From NCBI GenBank assembly GCA_902825965.1, contig CADEDA010000005.1, forward strand, positions 65,409 through 129,408: a stretch of DNA of 64,000 bases, given 5' to 3'. A model generated the notes under the pieces. It searched no databases, was not told the origin of the DNA, and saw only the letters and a list, made by a program, of their open reading frames with translations. Of the stretch, positions 26,481 to 35,083 are shown one piece after another. Source of the stretch: an uncultured Gemmatimonadota bacterium. GTDB lineage: Bacteria; Gemmatimonadota; Gemmatimonadetes; Gemmatimonadales; Gemmatimonadaceae. The first letter of the stretch is position 1, and each line of letters starts with the position of its first letter. Position numbers and translations under genes: made by a program.

Positions 26481-27992
26481 TCACCACTCAAGGTGTCTTC
26501 CCTTCCAGGCGGTACTCGGCTTGGGGAAGTCGCTCCGATAGTGCCCGCCGCGTGACTCGCGGCGCTTGAGCGCGGCTTGCGCGATGAGCAGGGCCGTGTC
26601 GACCATGTTCAGTTCCTCGGTCGCGCCGGGCGTGAGGCGCGCACGGATCTGCTCGAGAGCACGCTTGGCCAGGCGGAGCCCACTCGCGTCGCGCGAGATG
26701 CCCACGTGCTCCCACATGATGCGACGGATGTCCTCGGCAGCCACCTGTGCGGCGCCGCGGTCCCGCAGCGGCGTGGCACGCCAGTCGCCGCGCCGCGGCA
26801 CCCGCGGCAGGCGTGGTTGGTTCACCGCGTCGCGGGCGACCCGCTCGGCGAACACCAGTCCTTCGAGCAGCGAGTTGCTCGCCAGGCGGTTCGCGCCGTG
26901 CACCCCGGTGCGCGAGACCTCACCGCAGGCATACAGCCGGTCGAGCGTCGAGCGACCGGCGAGGTCGGTGATGATCCCGCCCATCATGTAGTGCGCCGCC
27001 GGCGTGACCGGGATGAGATCCCTGCGCGGGTCGATGCCGCGTGCGAGGCAGAGACGCAGGATGCCCGGGAACCGCTTGGCGAAGGTGCGGCGCAGCTTGC
27101 GGGCGTCGAGGTACACGCGGCTCCCCGCCATCTGTTCGCGGAAGATCTCCCGCGCGACGATGTCGCGCGGCGCGAGTTCGGCCAGCTTGTGCCGCGTGCG
27201 CATGAAGCGCGTGCCGCGCTCGTTCAGCAGCACCGCCCCCTCGCCGCGCACCGCCTCCGAGATCAGCGCGAGCGGATTCTCCACCGTCTCCAGCGCCGTC
27301 GGGTGGAACTGCACGAACTCCATGTCGGCGAGCCGCGCGCCCGCGCGGTGGGCGATCGCATAGCCGTCTCCCGTGGCGACCAACGGGTTGGTGGTGTGGC
27401 GGTAGAGCTGCCCGCAGCCCCCGGTCGCGAGGATGGTCGCGTCGGCGATGATCTCCACCGCCTTGCCGGCGACGTTCGCGCGGACACCCACGCAGCGCCC
27501 CTTGTCCACGATGAGGTCCAGGGCACGCGCCGTCTCGAGCACCTCGATGTTCTCGCGCTCCGTGACCCGATGGATCAGCGCGCGCGCGACCTCCGCCCCG
27601 GTCTGGTCGCCCTTCGCGTGCACGATGCGCTTGCGCGAGTGTGCAGCCTCGCGCCCCAGCGTGAACTTGCCGCGCTCGTCGGTGTCGAAACGCGCGCCGG
27701 CGGAGGCGAGCTCGCGCACCCGCTCGGGGCCCTCGGCCACGAGCACCTCGACCGCGGCGGCATCACAGAGCGCCGCCCCGGCGGCGAGTGTGTCGCTCTT
27801 GTGCAGGTCGGGCGAGTCCCCGGCCCCGAGCGCGGCGGCGATCCCACCCTGTGCGTACGCGGTCGCCGAGTCCTTCAGGGTCCGCTTGGTCATCACGACG
27901 ACGTCGCCGTGGTCCGAGGCGCGCCACGCGGACTGGAGCCCCGCGATCCCCGAGCCGATGACGAGGAAGCGGGTACGGATGCGGTCTGGCAT
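26481..27992 (-). CDS. nadB: L-aspartate oxidase
   Basis: About 503 residues from ATG 27992 (a GTG/ATG four codons upstream is also possible). FAD-dependent first step of de novo NAD synthesis, producing iminoaspartate for NadA. Visible motifs: N-terminal FLVIGSGIAGLQSAW, the TKRTLKDSATAYAQGGIAAAL substrate segment, DMEFVQFHPTAL, TPAAHYMMGGIITDLAGRS and the GANRLASNSLLEGLVF flavin block. It lies apart from nadA-nadC, on the same strand but beyond the copper cluster. Confidence 0.95.
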   Translation of the reverse strand: MPDRIRTRFLVIGSGIAGLQSAWRASDHGDVVVMTKRTLKDSATAYAQGGIAAALGAGDSPDLHKSDTLAAGAALCDAAAVEVLVAEGPERVRELASAGARFDTDERGKFTLGREAAHSRKRIVHAKGDQTGAEVARALIHRVTERENIEVLETARALDLIVDKGRCVGVRANVAGKAVEIIADATILATGGCGQLYRHTTNPLVATGDGYAIAHRAGARLADMEFVQFHPTALETVENPLALISEAVRGEGAVLLNERGTRFMRTRHKLAELAPRDIVAREIFREQMAGSRVYLDARKLRRTFAKRFPGILRLCLARGIDPRRDLIPVTPAAHYMMGGIITDLAGRSTLDRLYACGEVSRTGVHGANRLASNSLLEGLVFAERVARDAVNQPRLPRVPRRGDWRATPLRDRGAAQVAAEDIRRIMWEHVGISRDASGLRLAKRALEQIRARLTPGATEELNMVDTALLIAQAALKRRESRGGHYRSDFPKPSTAWKGRHLEW

Positions 27993-28023
27993 GCCTGCAA
28001 TCAATGGGGGGCGCTGCGCCGCC

Positions 28024-28062
28024 GCGAGTGGTGGCCGCGAGTGGTGGCCGCGAGTCGTGGCC
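28024..28062 (+). repeat. Three tandem 13-base repeats upstream of nadB
   Basis: GCGAGTGGTGGCC occurs twice exactly and once with one change (GCGAGTCGTGGCC) in the 180-base gap between the divergent nadB and CNT genes. It may be a regulatory repeat or a simple slippage product. No known operator is recognised. Confidence 0.75.
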
Positions 28063-28171
28063 CCGCATGGGCCCCATCCAGCGCGAGTAGCGGACGCCCC
28101 ACGGCTACCTGTAGCTTCTCCCCGTTCCCCACTCCCTGCCGCGAGCGCTGCGGCTCCCCCGGAGGATCCTG

Positions 28172-29602
28172 ATGCTCGTCACCGCCGGACTGACCGTCCT
28201 GCTGCAGAACCAGACCGCCGCCGAGCGCCTCGCGCAGGCACAGGCGGGCCTCGACATCCCGCTGGGCCAGCGGCTGATCGGCCTGATCGGCATCGCGACG
28301 ATGGTGGGCCTCGCCTACCTGATGTCGTACAACCGCAAGGCGATCAACTGGAAACTCGTCGGCGCGGGCTTCGGGTTGCAGGCACTGTTCGGCATCGTGG
28401 TGCTCAAGACCGAGTCGGGCCGCCTGGTGTTCCAGAAGGTGGGTGACATGATCACCGGACTCCTGGGCTTCCAGGAGCAGGGTGCGCGCTTCGTGTTCGG
28501 CAACCTCGTGCAGTCCACGGTGCCGGTGACCGGCGGTGGCGCTGCCGAAGGCATGGTCGCACAGACCGGCGCGTACTTCGCCTTCAACGTGCTGCCGACC
28601 ATCATCTTCTTCTCGGCGCTGATGTCGGTGCTGTACTACCTCGGCATCATGCAGCTGATCGTGAAGGGCCTCGCGTTCGTGATGCAGAAGTCCCTGGGCA
28701 CCTCCGGGGCGGAGACCCTGTCGGCGTCAGGCAACATCTTCCTCGGCCAGACCGAGGCGCCGCTGCTCATCAAGCCGTTCGTCGGCAAGATGACGCGCTC
28801 CGAGCTGAACACCGTGATGATCGGCGGCTTCGCGACCGTCGCGGGCGGCGTGCTCGCGGCCTACGTGGGCATGCTCTCCGGGTTCTTCCCCGGCATCGCC
28901 GCGCACCTGCTCGCGGCGAGCGTGATGAACGCACCGGCGGGGCTCGCACTCTCCAAGATCATCCTCCCGGAGACCGAGACACCGGAGACGGCCGCAGGCG
29001 TGAAGGCGGCCGAGTCGGTGGTGGATCGCCCGCCCAACATGGGTGGCTGGCGCGCACGACTGCTCACCTCCGACACGTCCGACAACAGCGTGATCGAGGC
29101 GGCCGCGAACGGCGCCGGGCAGGGTGTGCAGCTCGCCATCAACGTCGCGGCGATGCTCATGGCGTTCGTCGCGCTCATGGCGCTGCTCAACGCGATGCTC
29201 GGTGGCTTCGGCAACATGGTGGGCATCGAGGGCCTGAGCCTGCAGTCCATCCTCGGCTTCGTGCTCCGCCCGCTCGCCTGGGTGATGGGTGTGCCGTGGC
29301 AGGATACGCCGTACGTGGGCAGCCTGATCGGCCTCAAGGCGTCGCTCAACGAGTTCGTCGCCTACGCGCAGTTCGCCACCGACTTGGGCGGCAACCAGGT
29401 GCTCGAACCGCGCAGCGCGATCATCCTGACGTATGCCTTGCTGGGCTTCGCGAACTTCTCGTCGATCGCCATCCAGATCGGCGGCATCGGCGGTCTGGCG
29501 CCCGAACGGCGGAAGGACATCGCCGCGCTCGGCCTGCGGGCGATGGTGGCGGGCAACCTCGCAGCGTTCACATCGGCGTCGCTGGCGGGGATGCTCGTGT
29601 AA
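28172..29602 (+). CDS. CNT family concentrative nucleoside transporter
   Basis: 476 residues, ATG 28172 preceded by GGAGGATCCTG. Polytopic. The core shows the CNT signatures GQTEAPLLIKPFVGKMTRSEL and FVAYAQFATDLGG...LTYALLGFANFSSIAIQIGGIGGLAPERR. The N-terminal ~40 residues before the first conserved helix are longer than minimal. It is expected to take up nucleosides using a sodium or proton gradient. A G-rich tract and a hairpin terminator follow. Confidence 0.93.
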   Translation: MLVTAGLTVLLQNQTAAERLAQAQAGLDIPLGQRLIGLIGIATMVGLAYLMSYNRKAINWKLVGAGFGLQALFGIVVLKTESGRLVFQKVGDMITGLLGFQEQGARFVFGNLVQSTVPVTGGGAAEGMVAQTGAYFAFNVLPTIIFFSALMSVLYYLGIMQLIVKGLAFVMQKSLGTSGAETLSASGNIFLGQTEAPLLIKPFVGKMTRSELNTVMIGGFATVAGGVLAAYVGMLSGFFPGIAAHLLAASVMNAPAGLALSKIILPETETPETAAGVKAAESVVDRPPNMGGWRARLLTSDTSDNSVIEAAANGAGQGVQLAINVAAMLMAFVALMALLNAMLGGFGNMVGIEGLSLQSILGFVLRPLAWVMGVPWQDTPYVGSLIGLKASLNEFVAYAQFATDLGGNQVLEPRSAIILTYALLGFANFSSIAIQIGGIGGLAPERRKDIAALGLRAMVAGNLAAFTSASLAGMLV

Positions 29603-29609
29603 CGGCAGA

Positions 29610-29633
29610 GGGGAGGTGGGAGGTGGGAGGGGG
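29610..29633 (+). other. G-quadruplex-prone tract after the CNT gene
   Basis: Four runs of at least three G (GGGG, GGG, GGG, GGGGG) are separated by loops AGGT, AGGT and A, meeting the usual G-quadruplex rule. The tract is on the transcribed-sense strand, so the mRNA could fold. The last G-run overlaps the terminator hairpin stem. Confidence 0.6.
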
Positions 29634-29652
29634 CCGCCTGTGCAGGCGGCCC
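29631..29652 (+). terminator. Hairpin terminator of the CNT gene
   Basis: GGGCCGCCT pairs with AGGCGGCCC around a GTGC loop, followed by TTCTCGTTT. It lies ~28 bases after the stop codon and before the convergent mlaD end. Confidence 0.75.
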
Positions 29653-29698
29653 TTCTCGTTTCACACCTCCTGCCCTCTGGTGCCTGTAGAACGCCCCC

Positions 29699-30709
29699 TT
29701 AGAACACCCGTAGCGCGAAGTACCGTTTCGGGTCCTTCTTGAAGTCCTGGATCAACACGCGCAGGTCCACCAGCAAGGAATCGCTGTTCCTATAGAGGCT
29801 GGGGTCGTTGACGAGCAGGCCGAGAGAGCCTTCACCGCGGTCGACCTTGCCGAGCACGCCGTCGGCCTTCGTGATCACACTCTTCAGCGATTGCTCGGTG
29901 GACATCAATGAGGCGCTGAGTGCGTTCAGCCGATCGGTGGCCTGGCGCAGGTTCGCCGACGCGCGTTCGGTCTCGGCCACGATGCGGCCGATCTCACCCA
30001 TCGCGGTGGCACTGTCGGCGCGGCCGGCGGTGCGGCGCAGCGCTTCGGTGGTGCTGGCGAGGTCGGCGGCGCCGGCGCGCACGTGGATCGCGATGGAGTC
30101 GAGGTTCCGCGACTGCACCCGCACCGCGCGGGCGAGGTCGTTGGAGAGCACGCTGAAGTTGCGGATGGACGCCCGCAGCTCCAGTGCCGCACTGTCATTG
30201 AACGCCGTACGCACGCGTTCGGCGACCGAGGCCACGTTGTTGGCGATGCCGCCGGCGTAGGTCGTGAGCTGCGCGATGTCCGGCAGCACCGCGCCGGGCA
30301 GCGCGTTGGGCGGCGCGCCGGCGTTGTCGGCGAGTTGCGTGGCCACGTCGCGGATGCTCGGCGCGGCGTCGCGCGCCGTGATCAGCGCCTGCCACTCGCC
30401 GAACAGCGTGGACGCCTGGATGAGTACCACCGGATCCTTGGGCAGCGCGATGCCTTCGTCGAGGTCCATCTCGGCGACCACCCAGCCCTGGTCGGCGAGC
30501 TCGATCGCCTTCACGCGCCCCGCGCGCACGCCGCGGATCACCACCGCATTGCCCACCTGCATGTTGCCCACGTCGCGGAAGCGCGCCGTGATGCCCTGGC
30601 GCTTCTCGCCGAGGTCGGCCTCCTGGAGGAAGAGTGTCGCGGCGACGATGCCGATCATCGTGGCGACGATCACCGCGCCCACCAGCCAGTCGTTCGAACG
30701 GTGTTTCAC
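29699..30709 (-). CDS. mlaD: MCE/MlaD-type substrate-binding lipid transport protein
   Basis: 336 residues from GTG 30709, which overlaps the mlaE stop (GTGA). One N-terminal membrane helix (WLVGAVIVATMIGIVAATLF), then a single MCE domain (about 38-115; GITARFRDVGNMQVGNAVVIRGVRAGRV), then a long helical region with repeated heptad-like stretches (about 150-310). It forms the periplasmic part of an ABC-type phospholipid transporter. No MlaF ATPase gene lies with it. Confidence 0.9.
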   Translation of the reverse strand: MKHRSNDWLVGAVIVATMIGIVAATLFLQEADLGEKRQGITARFRDVGNMQVGNAVVIRGVRAGRVKAIELADQGWVVAEMDLDEGIALPKDPVVLIQASTLFGEWQALITARDAAPSIRDVATQLADNAGAPPNALPGAVLPDIAQLTTYAGGIANNVASVAERVRTAFNDSAALELRASIRNFSVLSNDLARAVRVQSRNLDSIAIHVRAGAADLASTTEALRRTAGRADSATAMGEIGRIVAETERASANLRQATDRLNALSASLMSTEQSLKSVITKADGVLGKVDRGEGSLGLLVNDPSLYRNSDSLLVDLRVLIQDFKKDPKRYFALRVF

Positions 30710-31482
30710 TTGGCCCTCCCGAGAAGCCAGACCATCGCCCAGAAGGCGTCGAGTACGAGGATCATCACGGCGGATTGCACCACGGCGCTGGTGGCCGCGG
30801 CACCGACACCCTGTGCGCCACCGCGCGCACGCAGGCCGTTCACGCAGCCGAGCACGGTGACCGCGAAACCGAAGCTCGCGGACTTCACCAGCCCATAGCG
30901 CACGTCGAAGGCGTCGAAGAACCAGCGGGCACCCTTCAGGAACTCCGCCGACGAGAGATCGAGCAGCAGCAGCGAGGCCGCCCAGCCGGCGCCCAGTCCC
31001 ACGAACATCGCGACGCCCACCACCACCGGGAACATGATGATGCCGGCGAGGATGCGCGGGGTGACGAGGTAGGCGGTGGGATTGTAGGCCAGCGTCTCGA
31101 GCGCGTCCACCTGCTCGGTGACGCGCATGGTGCCGAGTTCGGCGGCGATGTTCGCACCCACGCGGCCGGCGAGGGCGAGACCGGTGAGCACGGGAGCCAG
31201 CTCCATCATGACCGTCTTCTGCACCAGCGTGCCCACGAGGTAACGCGGCACCGCGTTGGTGAAGCTGTAGCTGGCGAGCAGGGCGAGCACGACGCCCGTG
31301 AACAGGGCGATGAGGATGCCGATGGGCAGCGAGTCCACGCCGAGCTTGCGGGCCTGCTGCGAGAGGTTCGGCCACCAGGTGGAGACGTCGCGAAGCGAAC
31401 GGGTGGCCTCGAGTGTGAGGTTCCCCGCCGCGCCGAAGGACTCCAGCGATCCGCGTGCGACCCGTCCGATGGTCTCGAGCAT
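30706..31482 (-). CDS. mlaE: MlaE-type ABC transporter permease
   Basis: 258 residues, five or six helices. MlaE-family features: PIGILIALFTGVVLALLASYSFTN, ELAPVLTGLALAGRVGANIAAELGTMRVTEQVDALETL, and NPTAYLVTPRILAGIIMFPVV. The EQVDALETLAYNP coupling helix would dock an MlaF-type ATPase. It is coupled to mlaD by a four-base overlap and is divergent from the MFS gene. Confidence 0.93.
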   Translation of the reverse strand: MLETIGRVARGSLESFGAAGNLTLEATRSLRDVSTWWPNLSQQARKLGVDSLPIGILIALFTGVVLALLASYSFTNAVPRYLVGTLVQKTVMMELAPVLTGLALAGRVGANIAAELGTMRVTEQVDALETLAYNPTAYLVTPRILAGIIMFPVVVGVAMFVGLGAGWAASLLLLDLSSAEFLKGARWFFDAFDVRYGLVKSASFGFAVTVLGCVNGLRARGGAQGVGAAATSAVVQSAVMILVLDAFWAMVWLLGRAK

Positions 31483-31646
31483 GGGTCGAAGTTACGGCAG
31501 CGCGGGGCCCGGCCCCAGAGGGCAGCCCTCACAACGCGTCGGGCGGCCCCCGACGTTCGGTGCTTCGCCGGTTATCTTTGTGTCGCACCGCACTCTGTCG
31601 ACATGCTGTCCGAGAGGATCGGCTCCTGGGAAAACTCGTCGTCCTG

Positions 31647-32867
31647 ATGGTCACCGCGTTCCTGGACATGGTGGGGCTCCTCATGGTGCTCCCCTTGCTC
31701 CCGTTCTACGCGAAGAAGCTCATCGGGCAGGGACCGCTGTGGCGGTTCTTCGACTCGCTCGGCATGGGCGGCGAGGGCACCGTGATCGCGTTGCTCGTCT
31801 CGAGTTATGCGGTGGCGCAGCTGGTGAGCGCGCCCACGTGGGGGCGGGTGTCGGACCGCTTCGGACGGCGTCCGGCCTTGTTGATCGGCATGGCGGCGAG
31901 CGGTGTGGCGTACCTCGTGTTCGCGTTCGCGAACTCGCTCGAGGTGCTGTTCCTGTCGCGCATCGTGCAGGGGGCGGGCGGCGGCACGGTGGGCGTGATC
32001 CAGGCGTATGTGGCGGACGCCACCGAGCCCAAGGACCGCGCGAAGACGCTGGGCTGGCTCTCGGCCGCCACCAATGCCGGCGTGGCGATCGGCCCCGTGC
32101 TCGGCTCGGCCTCGGCGGCGTGGGGACTGGCCGCACCCGGGCTGCTCGCCGCGGCGCTCACGCTGGTGACCATGGCATTCGCGTTCAAGTACCTGAGCGA
32201 GTCCAACGAGCGGGTGGGCGCCAAGACCGGCGAGCATCCGGCGGTGCGCCGGTCGGGCACGGCGCTCAAGCGTGTGCTGTCGCACCCCGGCGAGCCGGCA
32301 TCGCGGATGATCTGGATGTACGCGGTGGGCATGGGCGCGTTCCAGGGGACCAACGCGATCCTCGCGCTGTTCCTCGCGAGCCGCTTCGCGATCGACGAGC
32401 GCAGCATCGGCTACGTGTTCGCGTACATCGGTGTGCTGTCGGTGGTGCTGCGCGCCGTGTTCCTCGGTCCGGCCGTGGAGCGGTACGGCGAGGCGAAGCT
32501 CTCGCGCTACGGCCAGAGCCTGCTGGCGCTCGGCATGCTGCTGATCGCGTTCTCGACGAACTACGCGATGCTGGCGGTGGCGATCGGCCTGGTGCCGCTG
32601 GGCACGGCGTTCACGTTCCCGTGCACGACGGCGATGCTGTCACAGGTGATCCCGAACCATGAGCGCGGGCTGTACATGGGCGTGCAGCAGACCTTCGGCG
32701 GGCTCGCGCGGGTGGTGGCGCCGCTGTGGGCGGGGTTCGCGTTCGACTACCTGGGGCATGGGGTGCCGTACATGACGGGGGCGGCGCTGGCGGCGGGGTC
32801 GATTGTGTTCGGGTTGGGGATTGAGGCGCACTTGCCGCGGCGGAAAGAGGCGGTACACGGCAAGTAG
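31647..32867 (+). CDS. Major facilitator superfamily transporter (DHA1/TetA-like)
   Basis: About 406 residues if the start is ATG 31647. This ATG falls within the first predicted helix (KLVVLMVTAFLDMVGLLMVLPLLPFY), so a non-AUG start a few codons upstream is possible. Twelve helices are expected. The loop 2-3 motif A is GRVSDRFGRRPALLIG; helix 4 carries RIVQGAGGGTVGVIQAYVAD, and the helix 5 region is NAGVAIGPVLGS, all typical of drug:H+ antiporters. The substrate cannot be inferred. It is divergent from mlaE. Confidence 0.85.
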   Translation: MVTAFLDMVGLLMVLPLLPFYAKKLIGQGPLWRFFDSLGMGGEGTVIALLVSSYAVAQLVSAPTWGRVSDRFGRRPALLIGMAASGVAYLVFAFANSLEVLFLSRIVQGAGGGTVGVIQAYVADATEPKDRAKTLGWLSAATNAGVAIGPVLGSASAAWGLAAPGLLAAALTLVTMAFAFKYLSESNERVGAKTGEHPAVRRSGTALKRVLSHPGEPASRMIWMYAVGMGAFQGTNAILALFLASRFAIDERSIGYVFAYIGVLSVVLRAVFLGPAVERYGEAKLSRYGQSLLALGMLLIAFSTNYAMLAVAIGLVPLGTAFTFPCTTAMLSQVIPNHERGLYMGVQQTFGGLARVVAPLWAGFAFDYLGHGVPYMTGAALAAGSIVFGLGIEAHLPRRKEAVHGK

Positions 32868-33745
32868 CCGCGAGCGCCGGCGAGGATCTGCGTTTCGCGA
32901 TGAGACTCGCTTCGGGTCGGGCCGAGCGCTGAAGGCTCCATAAGTGCCATTACGGCATTCATGCTGCGGACCATCTGGCCGTGTGCATCTATTTGCCCGA
33001 GAGCCGCGACCTCGGAGCACGCGTGGGTCGTTCTCGAACCGGTGCGTGCGCGCCCCTTTCGCTGTGCGAGACATCCTGCGACTGTGCTCTCGCTTGCCTC
33101 CGTATCCGCCCGCGCGACCATCACACCGGTTGAGATGCGACGGCTCTCGACTCATCGCGAGGGAAGCGCGTCGATGACGCACACTTCGCCATCGACAATC
33201 GCCGGCTCGACGTACTCACGAGCGGGTGCGCCGGCGGGAGCGATGCTGGGAACGGCGACTCCTGAGCCCGGTTGGCTCTGCCCCCGCTTCGTCGGGCGCG
33301 CGACAGTGCATCGGCCGCCCCTATCCTCTGTGTGCTTGGGGCGAATCTCATGGCGTCATGAGACAGGACGGGCACTGGATTGCGCATCCGAACGCCGTCG
33401 AATCACCCTCGCGACCCAGCGTCGCACCATCGCTCGAACTGGCGCTCCAGCCTCAGACCGATCGCGCCTCGGCATTCATGCCGACTCCTCGTGCTCCCGC
33501 ACCACTGCCGACTTCGCACACGCGTGGCCGAGCGCTCCGGCAAGCAACGAGGCCTTCCCCAGACGCTGCATGTCTGTCAGGCCTGGCGCACTCCCCGAGA
33601 GCCAGAGGACTCTCCACGCGGCGTTATCCGCATACCCATCCAGCGCAGCCGCACCATGAGCGTCCCGCCACGCCACTACTACTTCGCTAGCTGCGTCAGG
33701 CGACGCCGAGGTTCACCGTGAAGACAAGTAGCCCGCGCGCCGACG
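32868..33745. other. 878-base gene-poor stretch
   Basis: I see no recognisable gene. Composition and codon pattern are more mixed than in the flanks. Several short ORFs exist, the best on the minus strand: 33476-33676 (66 codons, e.g. DGYADNAAWRVLWLSG), and an unstarted frame ending near 33140 with REYVEPAIVDGEVCVIDALPSR, which looks protein-like but has a stop upstream and no start. No transposase, tRNA or convincing attC site was found. Decayed gene remnants are the likeliest explanation. Confidence 0.4.
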
Positions 33746-35077
33746 TCACCCCCCTCCCCCCGCCTTCGCCCGCTCGAACTCCCCCGTCCGCCCCGTCGTC
33801 GCCGGATGCCGGGACATGCTCGCATCCTCCGTCTCCGTGATCAACCGCACCCCGCGCTCCCAGAACAGATAGTTGTACGCCCATTGCAGCATCACGCTGA
33901 GCCGGTTGCGGAAGCCCACCAGGTACATGATGTGGATGAACAGCCAGAACACCCACGCCAACGTACCGGTCAACTTCACCTTGCCGCCGCCGAGTGACGC
34001 GATCGCCTTGTGGCGCCCGATCGTCGCGAGCTCGCCCTTGTTGAGGTACCGGAACGCGAGGGTCGGCTCCCCGCGCAGTTGCCGCAGGATGTTCTTCGCC
34101 GCATGGGCGCCCATCTGGTTCGCCGCCGGCGCCACCGCCGGCACCGGGACCTCGCCCTGCCATGGCACGGCCGCGAGGTCGCCCACCACGAACACCCGCT
34201 GGTCACCTGGCACCGACAGGTCGGGGTCGAGCAGCACCCGACCCGTGCGCTCCAGCGGCGTTGCCAACGCCTTGCCCAGCGGCGACGCCGCGTTGCCGGC
34301 GGCCCAGAACACCGACTGCGATCGGATGCGGTCCGCGCCGATCGACACACCGTCCTCGTCGATGCCGGTGACGATCGCGTTGAGGCGCACCTCCACGCCC
34401 AGCCGCTCGAGGTCGCGCGTGGCGCGCTCCGAGAGCGACTCCGGGAAGCTCGGCAGGATGCGCGGACCACCCTCCAGCAGGATCACCCGCACACTCGCCG
34501 TGTCGATCCGGCGGAAGTCCGGCCGGAACGCGCGCTTGCACATCTCCGGCAACACACCGGCCAGCTCCACGCCGGTGGGCCCGCCCCCGACGATCACGAA
34601 GGTCAGCAGCGCCGCACGCGCCACCGGATCCTCCTCCCACTCGGCGCGCTCGAACGCCAGCAGGAAGCGCTTCCGGATGCGACGCGCGTCCTCGATGCTC
34701 TTCAGGCCCGGCGCCCACTTCTCCCACTCGGGATGCGAGAAGTACGAGTGCCGCGTCCCGCTCGCCACCACGAGATAGTCATAGTGGATGGGATCGGGCT
34801 CCCCGACCACGCGGATGGCCCGCGAGCGCCGGTCGATGGTCTCCACGGTCCCGAGCAGCGTGGTCACGTTCTTCTGCTTCCGCAGCACCCAGCGGATGGG
34901 AGCGGTGATCTCGCTCGGCGCCAGCGAGGTGGTCGCCACCTGGTACAGCAACGGCTGGAACAGGTGATGGTTGGTGCGGTCGATGAGCAGGACCTCGACG
35001 TCGGAGCCGCCGAGGGCACGCGCGGCGCTCAGGCCGCCGAAGCCTCCTCCGATGATGACGACACGCGTGCGAGCCAC
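33746..35077 (-). CDS. ndh: Type II NADH dehydrogenase (NDH-2)
   Basis: 443 residues. FAD-binding VVIIGGGFGGLSAARAL at the N-terminus, NAD-binding FVIVGGGPTGVELAGVL in the middle, and FVVGDLAAVP near the FAD C-terminal site. NHHLFQPLLYQVAT is typical of NDH-2, as is the C-terminal membrane-anchoring part WVFWLFIHIMYLVGFRNRL. It oxidises NADH and reduces quinone without pumping protons, and could feed the cydAB oxidase. The start ATG 35077 is 7 bases after the stop of the upstream PIG-L gene. Confidence 0.93.
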   Translation of the reverse strand: MARTRVVIIGGGFGGLSAARALGGSDVEVLLIDRTNHHLFQPLLYQVATTSLAPSEITAPIRWVLRKQKNVTTLLGTVETIDRRSRAIRVVGEPDPIHYDYLVVASGTRHSYFSHPEWEKWAPGLKSIEDARRIRKRFLLAFERAEWEEDPVARAALLTFVIVGGGPTGVELAGVLPEMCKRAFRPDFRRIDTASVRVILLEGGPRILPSFPESLSERATRDLERLGVEVRLNAIVTGIDEDGVSIGADRIRSQSVFWAAGNAASPLGKALATPLERTGRVLLDPDLSVPGDQRVFVVGDLAAVPWQGEVPVPAVAPAANQMGAHAAKNILRQLRGEPTLAFRYLNKGELATIGRHKAIASLGGGKVKLTGTLAWVFWLFIHIMYLVGFRNRLSVMLQWAYNYLFWERGVRLITETEDASMSRHPATTGRTGEFERAKAGGGG

Positions 35078-35083
35078 AGGACC

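Noticed and set aside
33476-33745. Integron attC / cassette idea
   Set aside because: GTTATCC-like bases occur, but no paired core sites, integrase or cassette order could be shown.
32868-33745. tRNA or structured RNA gene
   Set aside because: No cloverleaf or known riboswitch consensus was recognised by eye; a covariance search would be needed to be certain.
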